Source: Croceibacterium sp. TMG7-5b_MA50
GTDB lineage: Bacteria > Pseudomonadota > Alphaproteobacteria > Sphingomonadales > Sphingomonadaceae
Length of the DNA stretch: 64,000 bases
Reading direction: 5' to 3'
Assembly (NCBI RefSeq): GCF_039830145.1
Contig: NZ_CP156082.1
Location: 576,001-640,000 of the forward strand
Positions 53,614 through 62,989 of this stretch are shown here, one piece after another (the stretch's first letter is position 1; the number at the start of each line of letters is the position of its first letter). The position numbers were made by a program, and so were the translations under genes. The notes under the pieces were generated by a model. The model was not told the DNA's origin. It saw only the letters and a program-made list of their open reading frames with translations, and did not search any database.

Positions 53614-55374
53614 TCAGCCTGCCGTACTGGTGCGCAGCTTGGGCTTGTGATCCAGGGCGCCGCCTTCCATGATCGCATCACGATACTCGTCCCGCTTCTC
53701 GTGGATGGAGGCGATCACCGGGCCCATCGGCACTCCCAGATCGACCAGCACCGCTTCAGACAATTGCAGGCTGCTTTCCAGCGTCTCAGGTACGGCGGTG
53801 GTGGCGCCGCTGCGGTACAGGGCGGCCGCATGCTCCGTGTCGCGGGCACGGGCGATGATCGGCAGGTCGGGATAGGCAGTGCGCAGCTTGCGCGTGATGC
53901 GCTGCGCCAGCACCGGTTCGTCCATCGTCAGGATCACGGCGGGCGCCTGGTCGAGACCTAATCGTTCGAGCGCGTCGAGCCGCGCGCCATTGGCAAATAC
54001 CGCGTTGAACCCGTCGATGCGGCAACGCTGCACCAAGTCCGCATCGGCATCAATGGCGAGGTACGGCTTGCCATGGCGCCGCAGCATCTCCGCCACCAGC
54101 CGTCCGACCCGGCCGCAGCCGATTATCATAGCGCGCGGCTCCTCCGTTGCGACATCCTCCTCGGCAAAGACCGGAGCTGGTTCCACCCGCCGGCCGACCA
54201 GCCGGCCAAGACCCGCCAGCAACGGCGTGATGGTCAGCCCGATAGCAGTGACCATTTGCCAGAACTGGGCTGTGCCAGGCTGGATCAGCTGCGCGCTGGC
54301 AGCCGTGGCAAGCACGATCAAGGTGGTTTCCGACGGACTTGCCATCAGAATGCCACCCTCCGCCGCCGTGCTGCGTCGGGCGCCCATCAGTCGCAGCAAA
54401 GCGCCGGTCACCAGCGCCTTCAGCACCAGGACACAGACCACCGCCAGCGCGATCGGCCCCAGATTGTCCCACAGCGCCAGCAGATCGATGCCCATGCCCA
54501 CGGTCAGCAGGAACACGCCGAGGGCGAGGCCCTTGAACGGTTCCATGATCGCCTCGACCTCGACGTGGTACTCCGTCTCCGCAATCAGCAGGCCGGCCAC
54601 CAGCGCGCCGACGATCGGAGAAAGACCGATGAGCCCCGTGGCGAGACTTGCGCCGATAACAACCAGCAGCGACGCGGCCAGGAACAGTTCCGGGCTCTTG
54701 GTCCGGGCCGCCTGCGCGAACAGATAGGGCAGGGCATAGCGGCCACCCACCATCATCCCGCCGACCACCACGACGCCCAGCAGGATCGTGCCGGCAAGAC
54801 CATCCAGCCCACCGGTGTCGGCAAAGGGCGCCAGCGCGCCTAACAGGAAGATGATCGGGACGATGGCGATATCCTCGAACAGCAGCATCGCCAGTGCTGC
54901 CCGGCCGACCGGCGTGTGCGTGCCGGCGATCGGCAGAACCAGCGCAGTGGAGGAGAGCGCCAGTGCCAGGCCCAGACCCAGCGCGCCGGTCCAGTACTGG
55001 CCCAGCAGCAGTAGCAGGCCGGTCAGCAGCAGCGCATTGATGATGAGTTCCAGCGCCCCCAGTCCGAAGACAAGCCGGCGCATCGCCCATAAGCGATTGA
55101 AGCTTAGCTCCAGCCCAATGGTGAACAGCAGCAGCACGATGCCAAATTCGGCGAAGGGCGCCAGGCCTTCAGGGTCGCTGATGGTGATCCAGGTCAGCCA
55201 TGGCTGCGTATCGACTATCCGGCCAAGGCCGTATGGCCCGACCAGCAGGCCGACCAGGATGAAGCCGATGATGGGTGTGATGCGAAATCGGGCAAAGACC
55301 GGAATGACGATGCCGGCTGCACCAAGGATCACCAGCGCGTCGGACAGGTCGGGGGAGATTTCGGTGCCATGCAT
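53614..55374 (-). CDS. Monovalent cation:proton antiporter, CPA2/Kef-type (YbaL-like)
   Basis: This is a 586-residue inner-membrane transporter. Twelve or so transmembrane helices fill residues 10-390, with LVGLLVGPYGLG, ALALSSTALVLP and MLLFEDIAIVPIIFLLG typical of the CPA2 family. A cytoplasmic RCK/TrkA-N domain follows (about residues 410-530) with the NAD-binding IIGCGRVGRLVAEML motif. It should exchange K+ or Na+ for protons under nucleotide or thiol control. It is divergent from rluB. Confidence 0.92.
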   Translation of the reverse strand: MHGTEISPDLSDALVILGAAGIVIPVFARFRITPIIGFILVGLLVGPYGLGRIVDTQPWLTWITISDPEGLAPFAEFGIVLLLFTIGLELSFNRLWAMRRLVFGLGALELIINALLLTGLLLLLGQYWTGALGLGLALALSSTALVLPIAGTHTPVGRAALAMLLFEDIAIVPIIFLLGALAPFADTGGLDGLAGTILLGVVVVGGMMVGGRYALPYLFAQAARTKSPELFLAASLLVVIGASLATGLIGLSPIVGALVAGLLIAETEYHVEVEAIMEPFKGLALGVFLLTVGMGIDLLALWDNLGPIALAVVCVLVLKALVTGALLRLMGARRSTAAEGGILMASPSETTLIVLATAASAQLIQPGTAQFWQMVTAIGLTITPLLAGLGRLVGRRVEPAPVFAEEDVATEEPRAMIIGCGRVGRLVAEMLRRHGKPYLAIDADADLVQRCRIDGFNAVFANGARLDALERLGLDQAPAVILTMDEPVLAQRITRKLRTAYPDLPIIARARDTEHAAALYRSGATTAVPETLESSLQLSEAVLVDLGVPMGPVIASIHEKRDEYRDAIMEGGALDHKPKLRTSTAG

Positions 55375-55481
55375 GCCATGCTCTATTCATGGAAGCAGGC
55401 GCCATGACAATGTCGCATCTCCCCTTTGTGAAGCGCCGCGAAGTGATTGGCGCTGCCCCTCATCATCGCTATGCGCCGGCA

Positions 55482-56351
55482 ATGGCCGAACAGGAACAGG
55501 ATCGCGCGGGCGAACGGATCGCCAAGCTGCTGGCGCGCGCAGGCGTAGCCAGCCGCCGGGAAATTGAGCGAATGATCGCCGACGGGCGCATCGCGCTTGA
55601 TGGCGTGTTGCTGACGACGCCCGCGACGGTGCTGCCATCCCTGCGCGGCATCACCGTGGATGGGCAGCCCGTGGCGGAGCCCGAACGCACCCGGCTCTTC
55701 CGTTTTCACAAGCCCGCCGGGTTGCTGACGGCGGAGCGGGACCCGGCCGGCCGACCGACGATCTACAACGCCCTGCGCAATGCCCTGCCGGAGGGGACCG
55801 GACGGCTGATGCCGATCGGCCGGTTGGACCTCAATACCGAAGGGCTACTGCTGATGACCAATGACGGCGCGTTCAAGCGTTTGCTTGAACTGCCCGCCAA
55901 TGGTGTGCCGCGCACCTATCGGGCGCGTACTTTCGGAGAGATCAGCCAGACGCAGCTTGAAGGTCTGATCGAAGGCATCACGGTGGATGGAGTGCGGTAC
56001 GGCCGGATCGACGCCAATCTTGAGCGGCGCACGGGTCGCAACCAGTGGATTGAGCTGACTTTGAGCGAGGGCAAGAACCGGGAAGTGCGCCGCGTGCTGG
56101 AGCACCTGGGCTTGCAGGTCAGTCGTCTGCTACGCACCGCCTATGGCCCATTCCCGCTAGGTGACCTGCCGCGCGGCGGCGCCGACGAGGTGCCGCGGGA
56201 GATGGTGGAACGCTTCGCCGGCGGAATCCGCAAGGCTGCCGGCAGGGCTGCGCCGAAAGATGGCGCGGCGCAGCGGGCTCAAACCGGGGGACGCCGATCG
56301 ACGGGTGCAAACTCGATGCGATCCGCACCGCCGCGTGGCCGGCGGTCATGA
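55482..56351 (+). CDS. rluB: Ribosomal large-subunit pseudouridine synthase, RluB type
   Basis: This is a 289-residue protein with an N-terminal S4 domain (ERIAKLLARAGVASRREIERMIADGRI), a linker, and the RsuA-family catalytic domain. The aspartate lies in MPIGRLDLNTEGLLL, and SEGKNREVRRVLEHLGLQVSRLLRTAYGPF follows. RluB modifies U2605 of 23S rRNA in E. coli. A basic C-terminal tail of about 50 residues (Arg, Ala, Gly) follows. ATG 55482 is preferred because residues before it lack similarity. It overlaps rsmD by four bases. Confidence 0.9.
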   Translation: MAEQEQDRAGERIAKLLARAGVASRREIERMIADGRIALDGVLLTTPATVLPSLRGITVDGQPVAEPERTRLFRFHKPAGLLTAERDPAGRPTIYNALRNALPEGTGRLMPIGRLDLNTEGLLLMTNDGAFKRLLELPANGVPRTYRARTFGEISQTQLEGLIEGITVDGVRYGRIDANLERRTGRNQWIELTLSEGKNREVRRVLEHLGLQVSRLLRTAYGPFPLGDLPRGGADEVPREMVERFAGGIRKAAGRAAPKDGAAQRAQTGGRRSTGANSMRSAPPRGRRS

Positions 56352-56896
56352 GGATCGTCGCTGGCGAATGGCGGCGCCATCCATTGCGTGCGCCGGCAGG
56401 CGACGCGACACGGCCGACGGCGGATCGTACGCGTGAAACGCTGTTCTCCATGCTTGCGAGCCGCCTGGGCAGCTTCGATGGACTGGCAGTGGCGGATCTG
56501 TTCGCTGGGTCAGGCGCCCTGGGACTGGAAGCTTTGTCTCGCGGAGCGGCCAGTTGCCTGTTCGTGGAGCAGGACGCCGCCGCGTTGCGGGTGCTGCGGG
56601 CCAACATCGCGTCCTTGCGTGCGCAGGCGCGATGCAACGTGCATGCGGGCTCGGCAACGCAAATCGGTCCTGCGCGGCAGATGCTCGATCTGGTGCTGCT
56701 TGATCCGCCTTACGGCAGTGGAACAGGTGGTGTTGCGCTCGACCGAATGATCCGACTTGGCTGGATCGGGCCCGCTAGTTGGATTGCGCTGGAGGTCGGC
56801 GCGAAGGAAGACGCGCGCCTGCCAGCCTTCACCATCGATGCCGAACGCAAGGTTGGTGCAGCGCGCCTGGTGCTGGCGCGCCCCAACTTAGACTAG
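56348..56896 (+). CDS. rsmD: 16S rRNA (guanine-N2) methyltransferase RsmD
   Basis: This is a 182-residue SAM-dependent methyltransferase for G966 of 16S rRNA. MRIVAGEWRRHPLRAP, RPTADRTRETLFSML, the SAM loop LFAGSGALGLEALSRGA and the catalytic LLDPPYGSG are all present. The start ATGA overlaps the rluB stop, giving a two-gene rRNA-modification operon. It is closed by a terminator at 56904. Confidence 0.96.
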   Translation: MRIVAGEWRRHPLRAPAGDATRPTADRTRETLFSMLASRLGSFDGLAVADLFAGSGALGLEALSRGAASCLFVEQDAAALRVLRANIASLRAQARCNVHAGSATQIGPARQMLDLVLLDPPYGSGTGGVALDRMIRLGWIGPASWIALEVGAKEDARLPAFTIDAERKVGAARLVLARPNLD

Positions 56897-56903
56897 CTCG
56901 AAA

Positions 56904-56933
56904 AGGCCGCCCCTCTCACTGGAGGGACGGCCT
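56904..56933. terminator. Bidirectional-type terminator after rsmD
   Basis: AGGCCG-C-CCCTC (56904-56915) pairs with GAGGG-A-CGGCCT (56922-56933) around a 6-nt loop with one mismatch. A-rich sequence lies on the left (GAAAA), so it has a T-run for the leftward gene at 56947 and a weaker one for rsmD. Confidence 0.75.
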
Positions 56934-56946
56934 GAAACGCTGGCGA

Positions 56947-57555
56947 TCAACGCGCGCCGCGATTGACGCAGCTGTCCGTTACCGTCCGGCTGCAGGTGGG
57001 GTACTCAGCCGGTCGCGTGTGACCGGGGGTCGCCTGCACCATCTGGTTGCTGGTATACTGCGGCTGTCCGGCAGCAGGGCGTGTGCTGCCGCCGCTCATC
57101 GTCGATGTCGTGCCCGTTGTGGTGCCGGTGCCTGTCGTCGAGCGGGTGGTCGTGGTCGATCCGCTGCCCATCGCGCCGCCTGCACCCATAGTGCCGCCGG
57201 TGCCCATGGTGCTCCCGGTAGAGCCGGTGCCCGTGGCGCCACGCGGCGGCATCGTCTGGCCGGCACTCGGTACTGTGGTCGTGCCCGGTTGACGGGTTGT
57301 CGTCGAGGTACCCGGCATGGTCGACGGTCGGGACGTAGTCGAGGGGGTAGTCGTCGTCGTGCCACGAGAGCCCGGCATAGTTCCGGGCGGGGCGGTGGTG
57401 GTCGTACCGGTGGTGCTCTGGCCCGGCATGGTGGTGCCTGTGCCGGCCGGCGGCGTCTGCTGCGTGCCCGGAGGGCTTTGCTGCTGGGCGTCGGCGATCG
57501 CCGGAGAAAGCATCATCGCGGCGGCGCCGATCCCGGCGAGGAACATGTTACGCAT
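56947..57555 (-). CDS. Thr/Gly/Pro-rich secreted low-complexity protein
   Basis: This is a 202-residue protein. A signal peptide (MRNMFLAGIGAAAMMLSPAIADAQ) is followed by about 150 residues made almost only of Thr, Gly, Pro, Ser and Met, with recurring TTT, MPG and GTG blocks. The tail of about 30 residues is normal and has two cysteines (CSRTVTDSC) that could form a disulfide. GGGAG precedes ATG 57555. It is likely a disordered periplasmic or surface protein; function unknown. The repeats make length variation between strains likely. Confidence 0.75.
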   Translation of the reverse strand: MRNMFLAGIGAAAMMLSPAIADAQQQSPPGTQQTPPAGTGTTMPGQSTTGTTTTAPPGTMPGSRGTTTTTPSTTSRPSTMPGTSTTTRQPGTTTVPSAGQTMPPRGATGTGSTGSTMGTGGTMGAGGAMGSGSTTTTRSTTGTGTTTGTTSTMSGGSTRPAAGQPQYTSNQMVQATPGHTRPAEYPTCSRTVTDSCVNRGAR

Positions 57556-57722
57556 TGATCGCACTCCCAATATGTTGTGCTACCTGCTTGTAGTGTGTCG
57601 CGGCAACGCATCGCAGCTTAGGGGCGTTCCGCCGCTTGTCTCACCCCGGGAACGCTTCGTACCTGCGTTCAGCGGCCAGGCACGGGCTTGCCTCTGAACC
57701 CTATGTTCTCTACCTGTTCACC

Positions 57723-60029
57723 GTGAATGAAGTTGCCGCCCCATCCGCCCTCGCCATGCCGGACGATGCGCCACCCTGGTTGACAGGATTGAACACGCCG
57801 CAGCGACAGGCCGTGCTTACCACCGAAGGACCGGTGCTGATGCTGGCCGGTGCCGGTACAGGCAAGACCGCGGCGCTTACGGCACGGCTTGCATGGCTGG
57901 TGGGCACAAGGCGTGCATGGCCGAGCGAGATTCTGTGTGTGACCTTCACCAACAAGGCCGCGCGCGAGATGCGCCACCGAGTCGGGACGCTGATCGGCGA
58001 CGCGGTGGAAGGCATGCCGTGGCTTGGCACATTCCATTCGATCTGCGCGCGCATGCTGCGCCGGCATGCCGAGCTGGCGGGACTGCAGCCCAACTTCACA
58101 ATCATCGACACCGACGACCAGCTGCGCCTGCTCAAGCAGCTGATCGTCGAGCACAATGTGGACGAGAAGCGCTGGCCTGCGCGGCAGCTCGCCGGACTGA
58201 TCGACCGATGGAAGAACCGCGGCCTCAACCCCGATCAGCTCGACGCCGTGGAGAACGAGGCGTGGGTGAATGGCAAGGGCACGCAGTTCTACACCCTGTA
58301 CCAGGCGCGCTTACAGGCGTTGAACGCGTGCGATTTCGGCGACCTGCTGCTGCACATGCTGAACATCCTGCGGCAGCACCGCGACGTGTTGGAACAGTAT
58401 CAGCGCCGATTCAAATACGTTATGGTGGACGAATACCAAGACACCAACGCCGTCCAGTACCTGTGGCTGAGGTTGCTGGCGCAGGATCGGCGTAACATCT
58501 GCGTGGTTGGGGACGATGATCAGTCGATCTATTCCTGGCGCGGGGCGGAAGTCGCCAACATACTGCGGTTTGAGAAGGACTTTCCCGGCGCCGCAGTTAT
58601 CCGCCTGGAACAGAATTATCGGTCCACCCCCGAAATCCTGGCGGCGGCATCAGGCCTGATCGCCGCCAACAGCGAGCGGCTGGGCAAGACCTTGTGGACC
58701 GAGGCCGGTGGCGGCGACAAGGTGCGGGTGATCGGCGTGTGGGACGCTGCCGAGGAGGCGCGCCGCGTTGGTGAGGAGATCGAGCGGCTGGAGCGTGAGG
58801 GTGCGCCGCTGGACCGCGTGGCCATTCTGGTGCGGGCGCAATACCAGACGCGGGAGTTCGAGGATCGTTTCGTCCAGATCGGTCTCAATTACCGCATCGT
58901 AGGCGGCTTCCGCTTCTACGATCGGGCGGAGATCAGGGACGCACTGGCTTATCTACGGGTGATCGCACAGCCGAGTGACGACCTCGCTTTCGAGCGCATC
59001 CATAACCAGCCCAAGCGCGGAATTGGCGCCAAGACGCTGGAAAAGATGCACAGCCACGCGCGCCGCACCGGACTGCCGCTTGCGGCGGCAACGCGAGAAC
59101 TCGCAGACAGCGACGAGTTGCCGGCCCGTGCCGCGGCGACGATCGGTGGGCTGATGCGCGATTTCCTGCGCTGGAGGGATATGTCCGACACGGTCACACC
59201 GGCCGAGCTCCTCCGCACGGTGCTGGACCAGTCCGGCTATGACGCGATGTTGAAGGCGGAGCGTTCCGCCGAAAGCGCCGGCCGGGCGGAGAACCTGATT
59301 GAGCTGGCACGGGCCATGGAGGAATACGAGACTCTCGGCGACTTCCTGGAGCATGTCAGCCTCGTCATGGATAACGAGCGGGCGGACGAGACCGAGAAGG
59401 TCACCATCATGACCATCCATGCCGCCAAGGGGCTGGAGTTCGATAACGTCTTCCTACCCGGCTGGGAGGAAGGCGTGTTCCCCAGCCAGCGCGCTTTGGA
59501 TGAAGGCGGACTCGCCAGCCTGGAGGAGGAGCGCCGCTTGGCCTATGTCGCAATCACCCGGGCGCGGCGCCGCTGTACCATCCTACACGCGGCGAACCGA
59601 CGCATCTACGGCCAATGGACCAGTTCAATCCCCAGTCGCTTCGTGGGAGAACTGCCGGCGGCGCATGTGGCGGTGGAAACGACGATGACCGGTGGGGCAT
59701 CGCTCTGGCGGGCCAACTGGACGGAAACGGAAGACCCGTTCGCCCATCTGGCGCAGAGCGCGCCCGACCGGGTGCAGCAGCGCGGGCCCGGGTGGCAGCG
59801 CGCGCTTGCGACCGGTTACGAAACGGTGGCGACGCGGGTACGAGAAAGCACCCGCTCAGCCGCCAGTTTCGCCGCGAAGCCGCGCGGCGACGTTGCTGTC
59901 GGCGCGCGAGTGTTCCACGAGAAGTTTGGTTACGGCGCCGTGCTGTCGCAAGACGGCAACAAGCTGGAGATCGAATTCGAAACCAGTGGCCGCAAGCGGG
60001 TGATCGACAGCTTCATCAAGTTGGCATGA
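57723..60029 (+). CDS. uvrD: UvrD/PcrA-type DNA helicase
   Basis: This is a superfamily 1 helicase of 768 residues. Motif I is LAGAGTGKTAALTARL, followed by VTFTNKAAREM, the GTFHSICARML block, motif II MVDEYQDTN, motif III VVGDDDQSIYSWRGA, motif IV LEQNYRST, motif V VTIMTIHAAKGLEFD and motif VI RLAYVAITRARRR. The C-terminal Tudor-like domain (GARVFHEKFGYGAVLSQDGNKLEIEF) is present. It acts in excision repair and in removal of RecA or polymerase. The start is uncertain: GTG 57723 or ATG 57756; neither has a good ribosome-binding site. Confidence 0.94.
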   Translation: MNEVAAPSALAMPDDAPPWLTGLNTPQRQAVLTTEGPVLMLAGAGTGKTAALTARLAWLVGTRRAWPSEILCVTFTNKAAREMRHRVGTLIGDAVEGMPWLGTFHSICARMLRRHAELAGLQPNFTIIDTDDQLRLLKQLIVEHNVDEKRWPARQLAGLIDRWKNRGLNPDQLDAVENEAWVNGKGTQFYTLYQARLQALNACDFGDLLLHMLNILRQHRDVLEQYQRRFKYVMVDEYQDTNAVQYLWLRLLAQDRRNICVVGDDDQSIYSWRGAEVANILRFEKDFPGAAVIRLEQNYRSTPEILAAASGLIAANSERLGKTLWTEAGGGDKVRVIGVWDAAEEARRVGEEIERLEREGAPLDRVAILVRAQYQTREFEDRFVQIGLNYRIVGGFRFYDRAEIRDALAYLRVIAQPSDDLAFERIHNQPKRGIGAKTLEKMHSHARRTGLPLAAATRELADSDELPARAAATIGGLMRDFLRWRDMSDTVTPAELLRTVLDQSGYDAMLKAERSAESAGRAENLIELARAMEEYETLGDFLEHVSLVMDNERADETEKVTIMTIHAAKGLEFDNVFLPGWEEGVFPSQRALDEGGLASLEEERRLAYVAITRARRRCTILHAANRRIYGQWTSSIPSRFVGELPAAHVAVETTMTGGASLWRANWTETEDPFAHLAQSAPDRVQQRGPGWQRALATGYETVATRVRESTRSAASFAAKPRGDVAVGARVFHEKFGYGAVLSQDGNKLEIEFETSGRKRVIDSFIKLA

Positions 60030-60038
60030 CGTCGCGGA

Positions 60039-60833
60039 TCAGCCGATCGTAACGCCAACCACATACCAGCGGCCGTTCTCTCGGTCGAGCGTCATCGTTT
60101 CGACGGATGGGCTATCGCTATTGGTGAACTGGGCGGTGAACTTGACCACTTCGTAACCGGCGGGCGGGGCAGGCAGGTTTTCCTGACTGAGGAAGGTGCG
60201 TGAGATTACGCGACCCAGCGGCGTACGGACCCGTTCCGATGTCGTGGCCCATATGTCTGCCGTATTTAGCTCTCGGAAGGCAGCACCAGTCGCCTCGTAG
60301 CTGTCGTTCCAACGACCGGTATCGACCAGCTGGAGAAAGCGGAGGGCTGCATCGACGATGGCCGGATCGCGGGGCGACTGCACGATAGCAGGCGTTGCGG
60401 CGGTGTCGGTGGGGGCAGCGGTTTGTGGCAGGGTGGTAAGCGCCAGCAGGCCGAGGGCAACAATCATGAGGGCTACTCCAAGGAAGGTCCGAGTTGAGCG
60501 GTCAGCTCTCCCTGCTGCGTCGTCGATCGACGCGGGCAGATGATCGGGTGCGATCCTGATATCGTCTGCTGCTATTGGCGTGTGCCCATGGGTTTTGGGC
60601 ATCGCCGGAAGATTGACGCTCTCCGCCTCTGGAAGCAAGCGCGCCGCCTCGCGGCTGCTGGACACTTCCAGCTTGCGCCGCGCACCGCGCAGACGCTCGT
60701 TAATCGTGTGAACCGATATGTCGAGATCTCGCGCGATCGACTTTGCATCGTGCCCGCGAACGATCAGGCGAAGGGTTTCCTTCTCCTTCTCGCTCAGTGC
60801 GGTCAGCGTTTTCTGTCGCGCGAGTGTTGTCAT
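60039..60833 (-). CDS. Membrane-anchored LuxR-type regulator with DUF4019 domain
   Basis: This is a 264-residue one-component regulator. Residues 12-65 form a LuxR/FixJ HTH (LSEKEKETLRLIVRGHDAKSIARDL, VHTINERLRGARRKL). A linker and one transmembrane helix (STRTFLGVALMIVALGLLALTTL, about 112-134) follow. Residues 150-262 match DUF4019 (FLQLVDTGRWNDSYEATGAAFRE, ISRTFLSQENLPAPP), which would face the periplasm. The layout suggests an envelope signal passed directly to DNA. It is the promoter-distal neighbour of the helicase gene at 60899 on the same strand, with a 65-bp gap. Confidence 0.85.
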   Translation of the reverse strand: MTTLARQKTLTALSEKEKETLRLIVRGHDAKSIARDLDISVHTINERLRGARRKLEVSSSREAARLLPEAESVNLPAMPKTHGHTPIAADDIRIAPDHLPASIDDAAGRADRSTRTFLGVALMIVALGLLALTTLPQTAAPTDTAATPAIVQSPRDPAIVDAALRFLQLVDTGRWNDSYEATGAAFRELNTADIWATTSERVRTPLGRVISRTFLSQENLPAPPAGYEVVKFTAQFTNSDSPSVETMTLDRENGRWYVVGVTIG

Positions 60834-60898
60834 AGCCGCCGGTGACTAGGTCCGCCTAACCAGCGCAGCTGCCAAAAAAATTGGTACTCCCGTTGATC

Positions 60899-62287
60899 CT
60901 ACAGCGCAGAGACCGCCAGGAAGCCAGGGACCGGGCCGTTCCACTCGCCGGGCGCGCTGGGTGGTTCCACCGGGTATTCGCGGCGACGCGGTTCCCGTTC
61001 CTCAAGCGGGCGGGCGGGGCGATCTTCCCGGAGGTCGGCGCGACGCGGTTCATCTTCGCGCAGACGGCGCCCGCGCGGCTCGGACCGTCGGGACTGTTCG
61101 GCCGGCGCTGTCCGTTCCACGCGCTGCTTGGGTGCTGCAATCTCCTGGTCGATTGCTGGGATGGCTTCAGCATCCTCCAGCGCGTAGACTGGTATCTGCA
61201 TGCCGGTCAGCTTTTCGACATTGGCGATCGCCTCCGCATCCTCGTCCGCGACGAAGGTGAAGGCACGGCCCTTGGCACCTGCACGGCCCGTTCGGCCGAT
61301 GCGGTGGACATAATCATCCGGATGCCATGGCGTATCGAAGTTGAAGACGTGGCTTACGCCCTTGATGTCGAGCCCGCGGGCCGCAACGTCACTTGCCACC
61401 AGCAGGTTGATCTTGCCCCGCTTGAACAGGTCGAGCTCCGCCATCCGGCTGGGCTGGTCCATGTCGCCATGAATCTCCCCACTGGCGAAGCCATCCCGTC
61501 GCAGGCTCTTGTTCAATTCGCGTACGGTGGTCTTGCGATTGGCGAAGATAATGCCGGTCTGGACATCCTCGCTCCGCAGCAGCTGGCGCAGCGTGTCGCG
61601 CTTGCGGCGGGTGGTAACCGGCACCTTGAACTGGGTGATGTTGACATTGGCAGTCGCGGGGCGAGCGACCTCGATATACTTTGGATTGCTCAGGAAGCGG
61701 TCGGCGAGCTTCTTGATCGGACCAGGCATGGTCGCGCTGAACAGCAGTGTCTGGCGGGTGCCAGGCAGCTTCTCGCAGATGAACTCGATATCGGGGATGA
61801 ACCCCATGTCGAGCATGCGGTCCGCCTCGTCGATCACCAGCAGCTCGCATCCTGTCAGCAGGATCTTGCCGCGTTCGAACAGGTCCATGAGCCGCCCCGG
61901 CGTGGCGATCAGCACGTCGACGCCTTCGTCCAGTGCCTTGACCTGATCGCCCATCTGCACGCCGCCGATCAGCAGCGCGAGCTTCAGATCGTGGTTCTTG
62001 CCGTACTTCTCGAAATTTTCGGCGACCTGCATCGCCAATTCCCGCGTCGGCTCCAAGATCAGCGACCGCGGCATGCGTGCGCGGCGCCGACCATGGCTGA
62101 GGATGTCGATCATCGGCAGCACGAAGCTGGCGGTCTTGCCCGTGCCGGTCTGTGCAACGGCGATCAGGTCCTTCATCATATGGACCTGCGGAATCGCCTG
62201 CGCCTGGATCGGCGTCGGCTCTGTATAGCCGGCCGCCTCCACTGCGCGCAGCAACTGATCGGAAAGGCCGAGATCGGCAAAGGTCAT
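60899..62287 (-). CDS. DEAD-box RNA helicase, RhlE-like
   Basis: This is a 462-residue protein. It carries the Q motif (FADLGLSDQLLRAVEAAGYTEPTPIQ), motif I AQTGTGKT, motif II VIDEADRMLDMGF, motif III SATMP, and motif VI HRIGRTGRAG. A C-terminal tail of about 90 residues is rich in Arg, Glu and Pro, as in RhlE-type helicases involved in ribosome assembly and RNA decay. ATG 62287 gives MTFADLGLS, the usual start. GC-rich tail coding shows no frameshift. Confidence 0.94.
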   Translation of the reverse strand: MTFADLGLSDQLLRAVEAAGYTEPTPIQAQAIPQVHMMKDLIAVAQTGTGKTASFVLPMIDILSHGRRRARMPRSLILEPTRELAMQVAENFEKYGKNHDLKLALLIGGVQMGDQVKALDEGVDVLIATPGRLMDLFERGKILLTGCELLVIDEADRMLDMGFIPDIEFICEKLPGTRQTLLFSATMPGPIKKLADRFLSNPKYIEVARPATANVNITQFKVPVTTRRKRDTLRQLLRSEDVQTGIIFANRKTTVRELNKSLRRDGFASGEIHGDMDQPSRMAELDLFKRGKINLLVASDVAARGLDIKGVSHVFNFDTPWHPDDYVHRIGRTGRAGAKGRAFTFVADEDAEAIANVEKLTGMQIPVYALEDAEAIPAIDQEIAAPKQRVERTAPAEQSRRSEPRGRRLREDEPRRADLREDRPARPLEEREPRRREYPVEPPSAPGEWNGPVPGFLAVSAL

Positions 62288-62410
62288 GTTGGCAAGAATG
62301 TCCGGTATGGCGGCCGGTTTCCCGCAGGCGACCGGCAGGTCAAAAGCCGCCCGCTGCTCTAGCAGACGATCACCCCGCGCCTATCCACAGGAATGCGCAA
62401 AAGTCAACGA

Positions 62411-62869
62411 TCAGTCGGCGACGCTGACGAGTTGGTGGAAGCTGGTGACCCGGCAATCGGAACCATCACGCGCATGCAAGTGATCGCGCCGCACGCAGAT
62501 CTGACCATCATTGCTGCGCTCCATGTAGAAGCCGGCATAGTAATGATCCGCTGCGCAGCCGTCGGACAGTTCCGCAGTCAGCAGACTCCGGTCGCGCATG
62601 ACCAGGAGCAGGCGATTATCCCGCGTCGGCTCCACCCCGCTGATGGCCGCAACCGGTACGCAATCTCCGGCGGGCTGCTGCGTCAAACGGCGCGGCATGG
62701 CGCGTTGTTGGGCCGCGCCGGGGGCGATGCGGATTATGACGCGCTGCTCGATGCGGACCTGACGCGCCGGTTGATCACCGATCGCCTGATCAAGTGCGGT
62801 ATCCCTGTGCGCTGCGGAAGGCATCAGCAGGGCGGCGATCGGCGCGACGAGGAGCAAGGGGCTGTTCAT
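62411..62869 (-). CDS. Small exported protein of unknown function
   Basis: This is a 152-residue protein with a hydrophobic N-terminus (MNSPLLLVAPIAALLMPSAAHRD) that looks like a signal peptide. The second half is conserved-looking: RLLLVMRDRSLLTAELSDGC, then DHYYAGFYMERSNDGQICVRRDHLHARDGSDCRV, with three cysteines. I do not recognise a named family with certainty. It lies 123 bp upstream of the helicase gene on the same strand and is divergent from the FAD oxidase gene. Confidence 0.7.
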   Translation of the reverse strand: MNSPLLLVAPIAALLMPSAAHRDTALDQAIGDQPARQVRIEQRVIIRIAPGAAQQRAMPRRLTQQPAGDCVPVAAISGVEPTRDNRLLLVMRDRSLLTAELSDGCAADHYYAGFYMERSNDGQICVRRDHLHARDGSDCRVTSFHQLVSVAD

Positions 62870-62989
62870 CGGTTGACCGACGCCGTGTAGTGCACCCGTT
62901 TGAACATCGGCTGAACCTGTCGCGGGCACGGCTTGGCGTAGCTAACGCGCGCGACTTGCATTCATCGGGCGCAGCGGCAAGGGTCCGGC

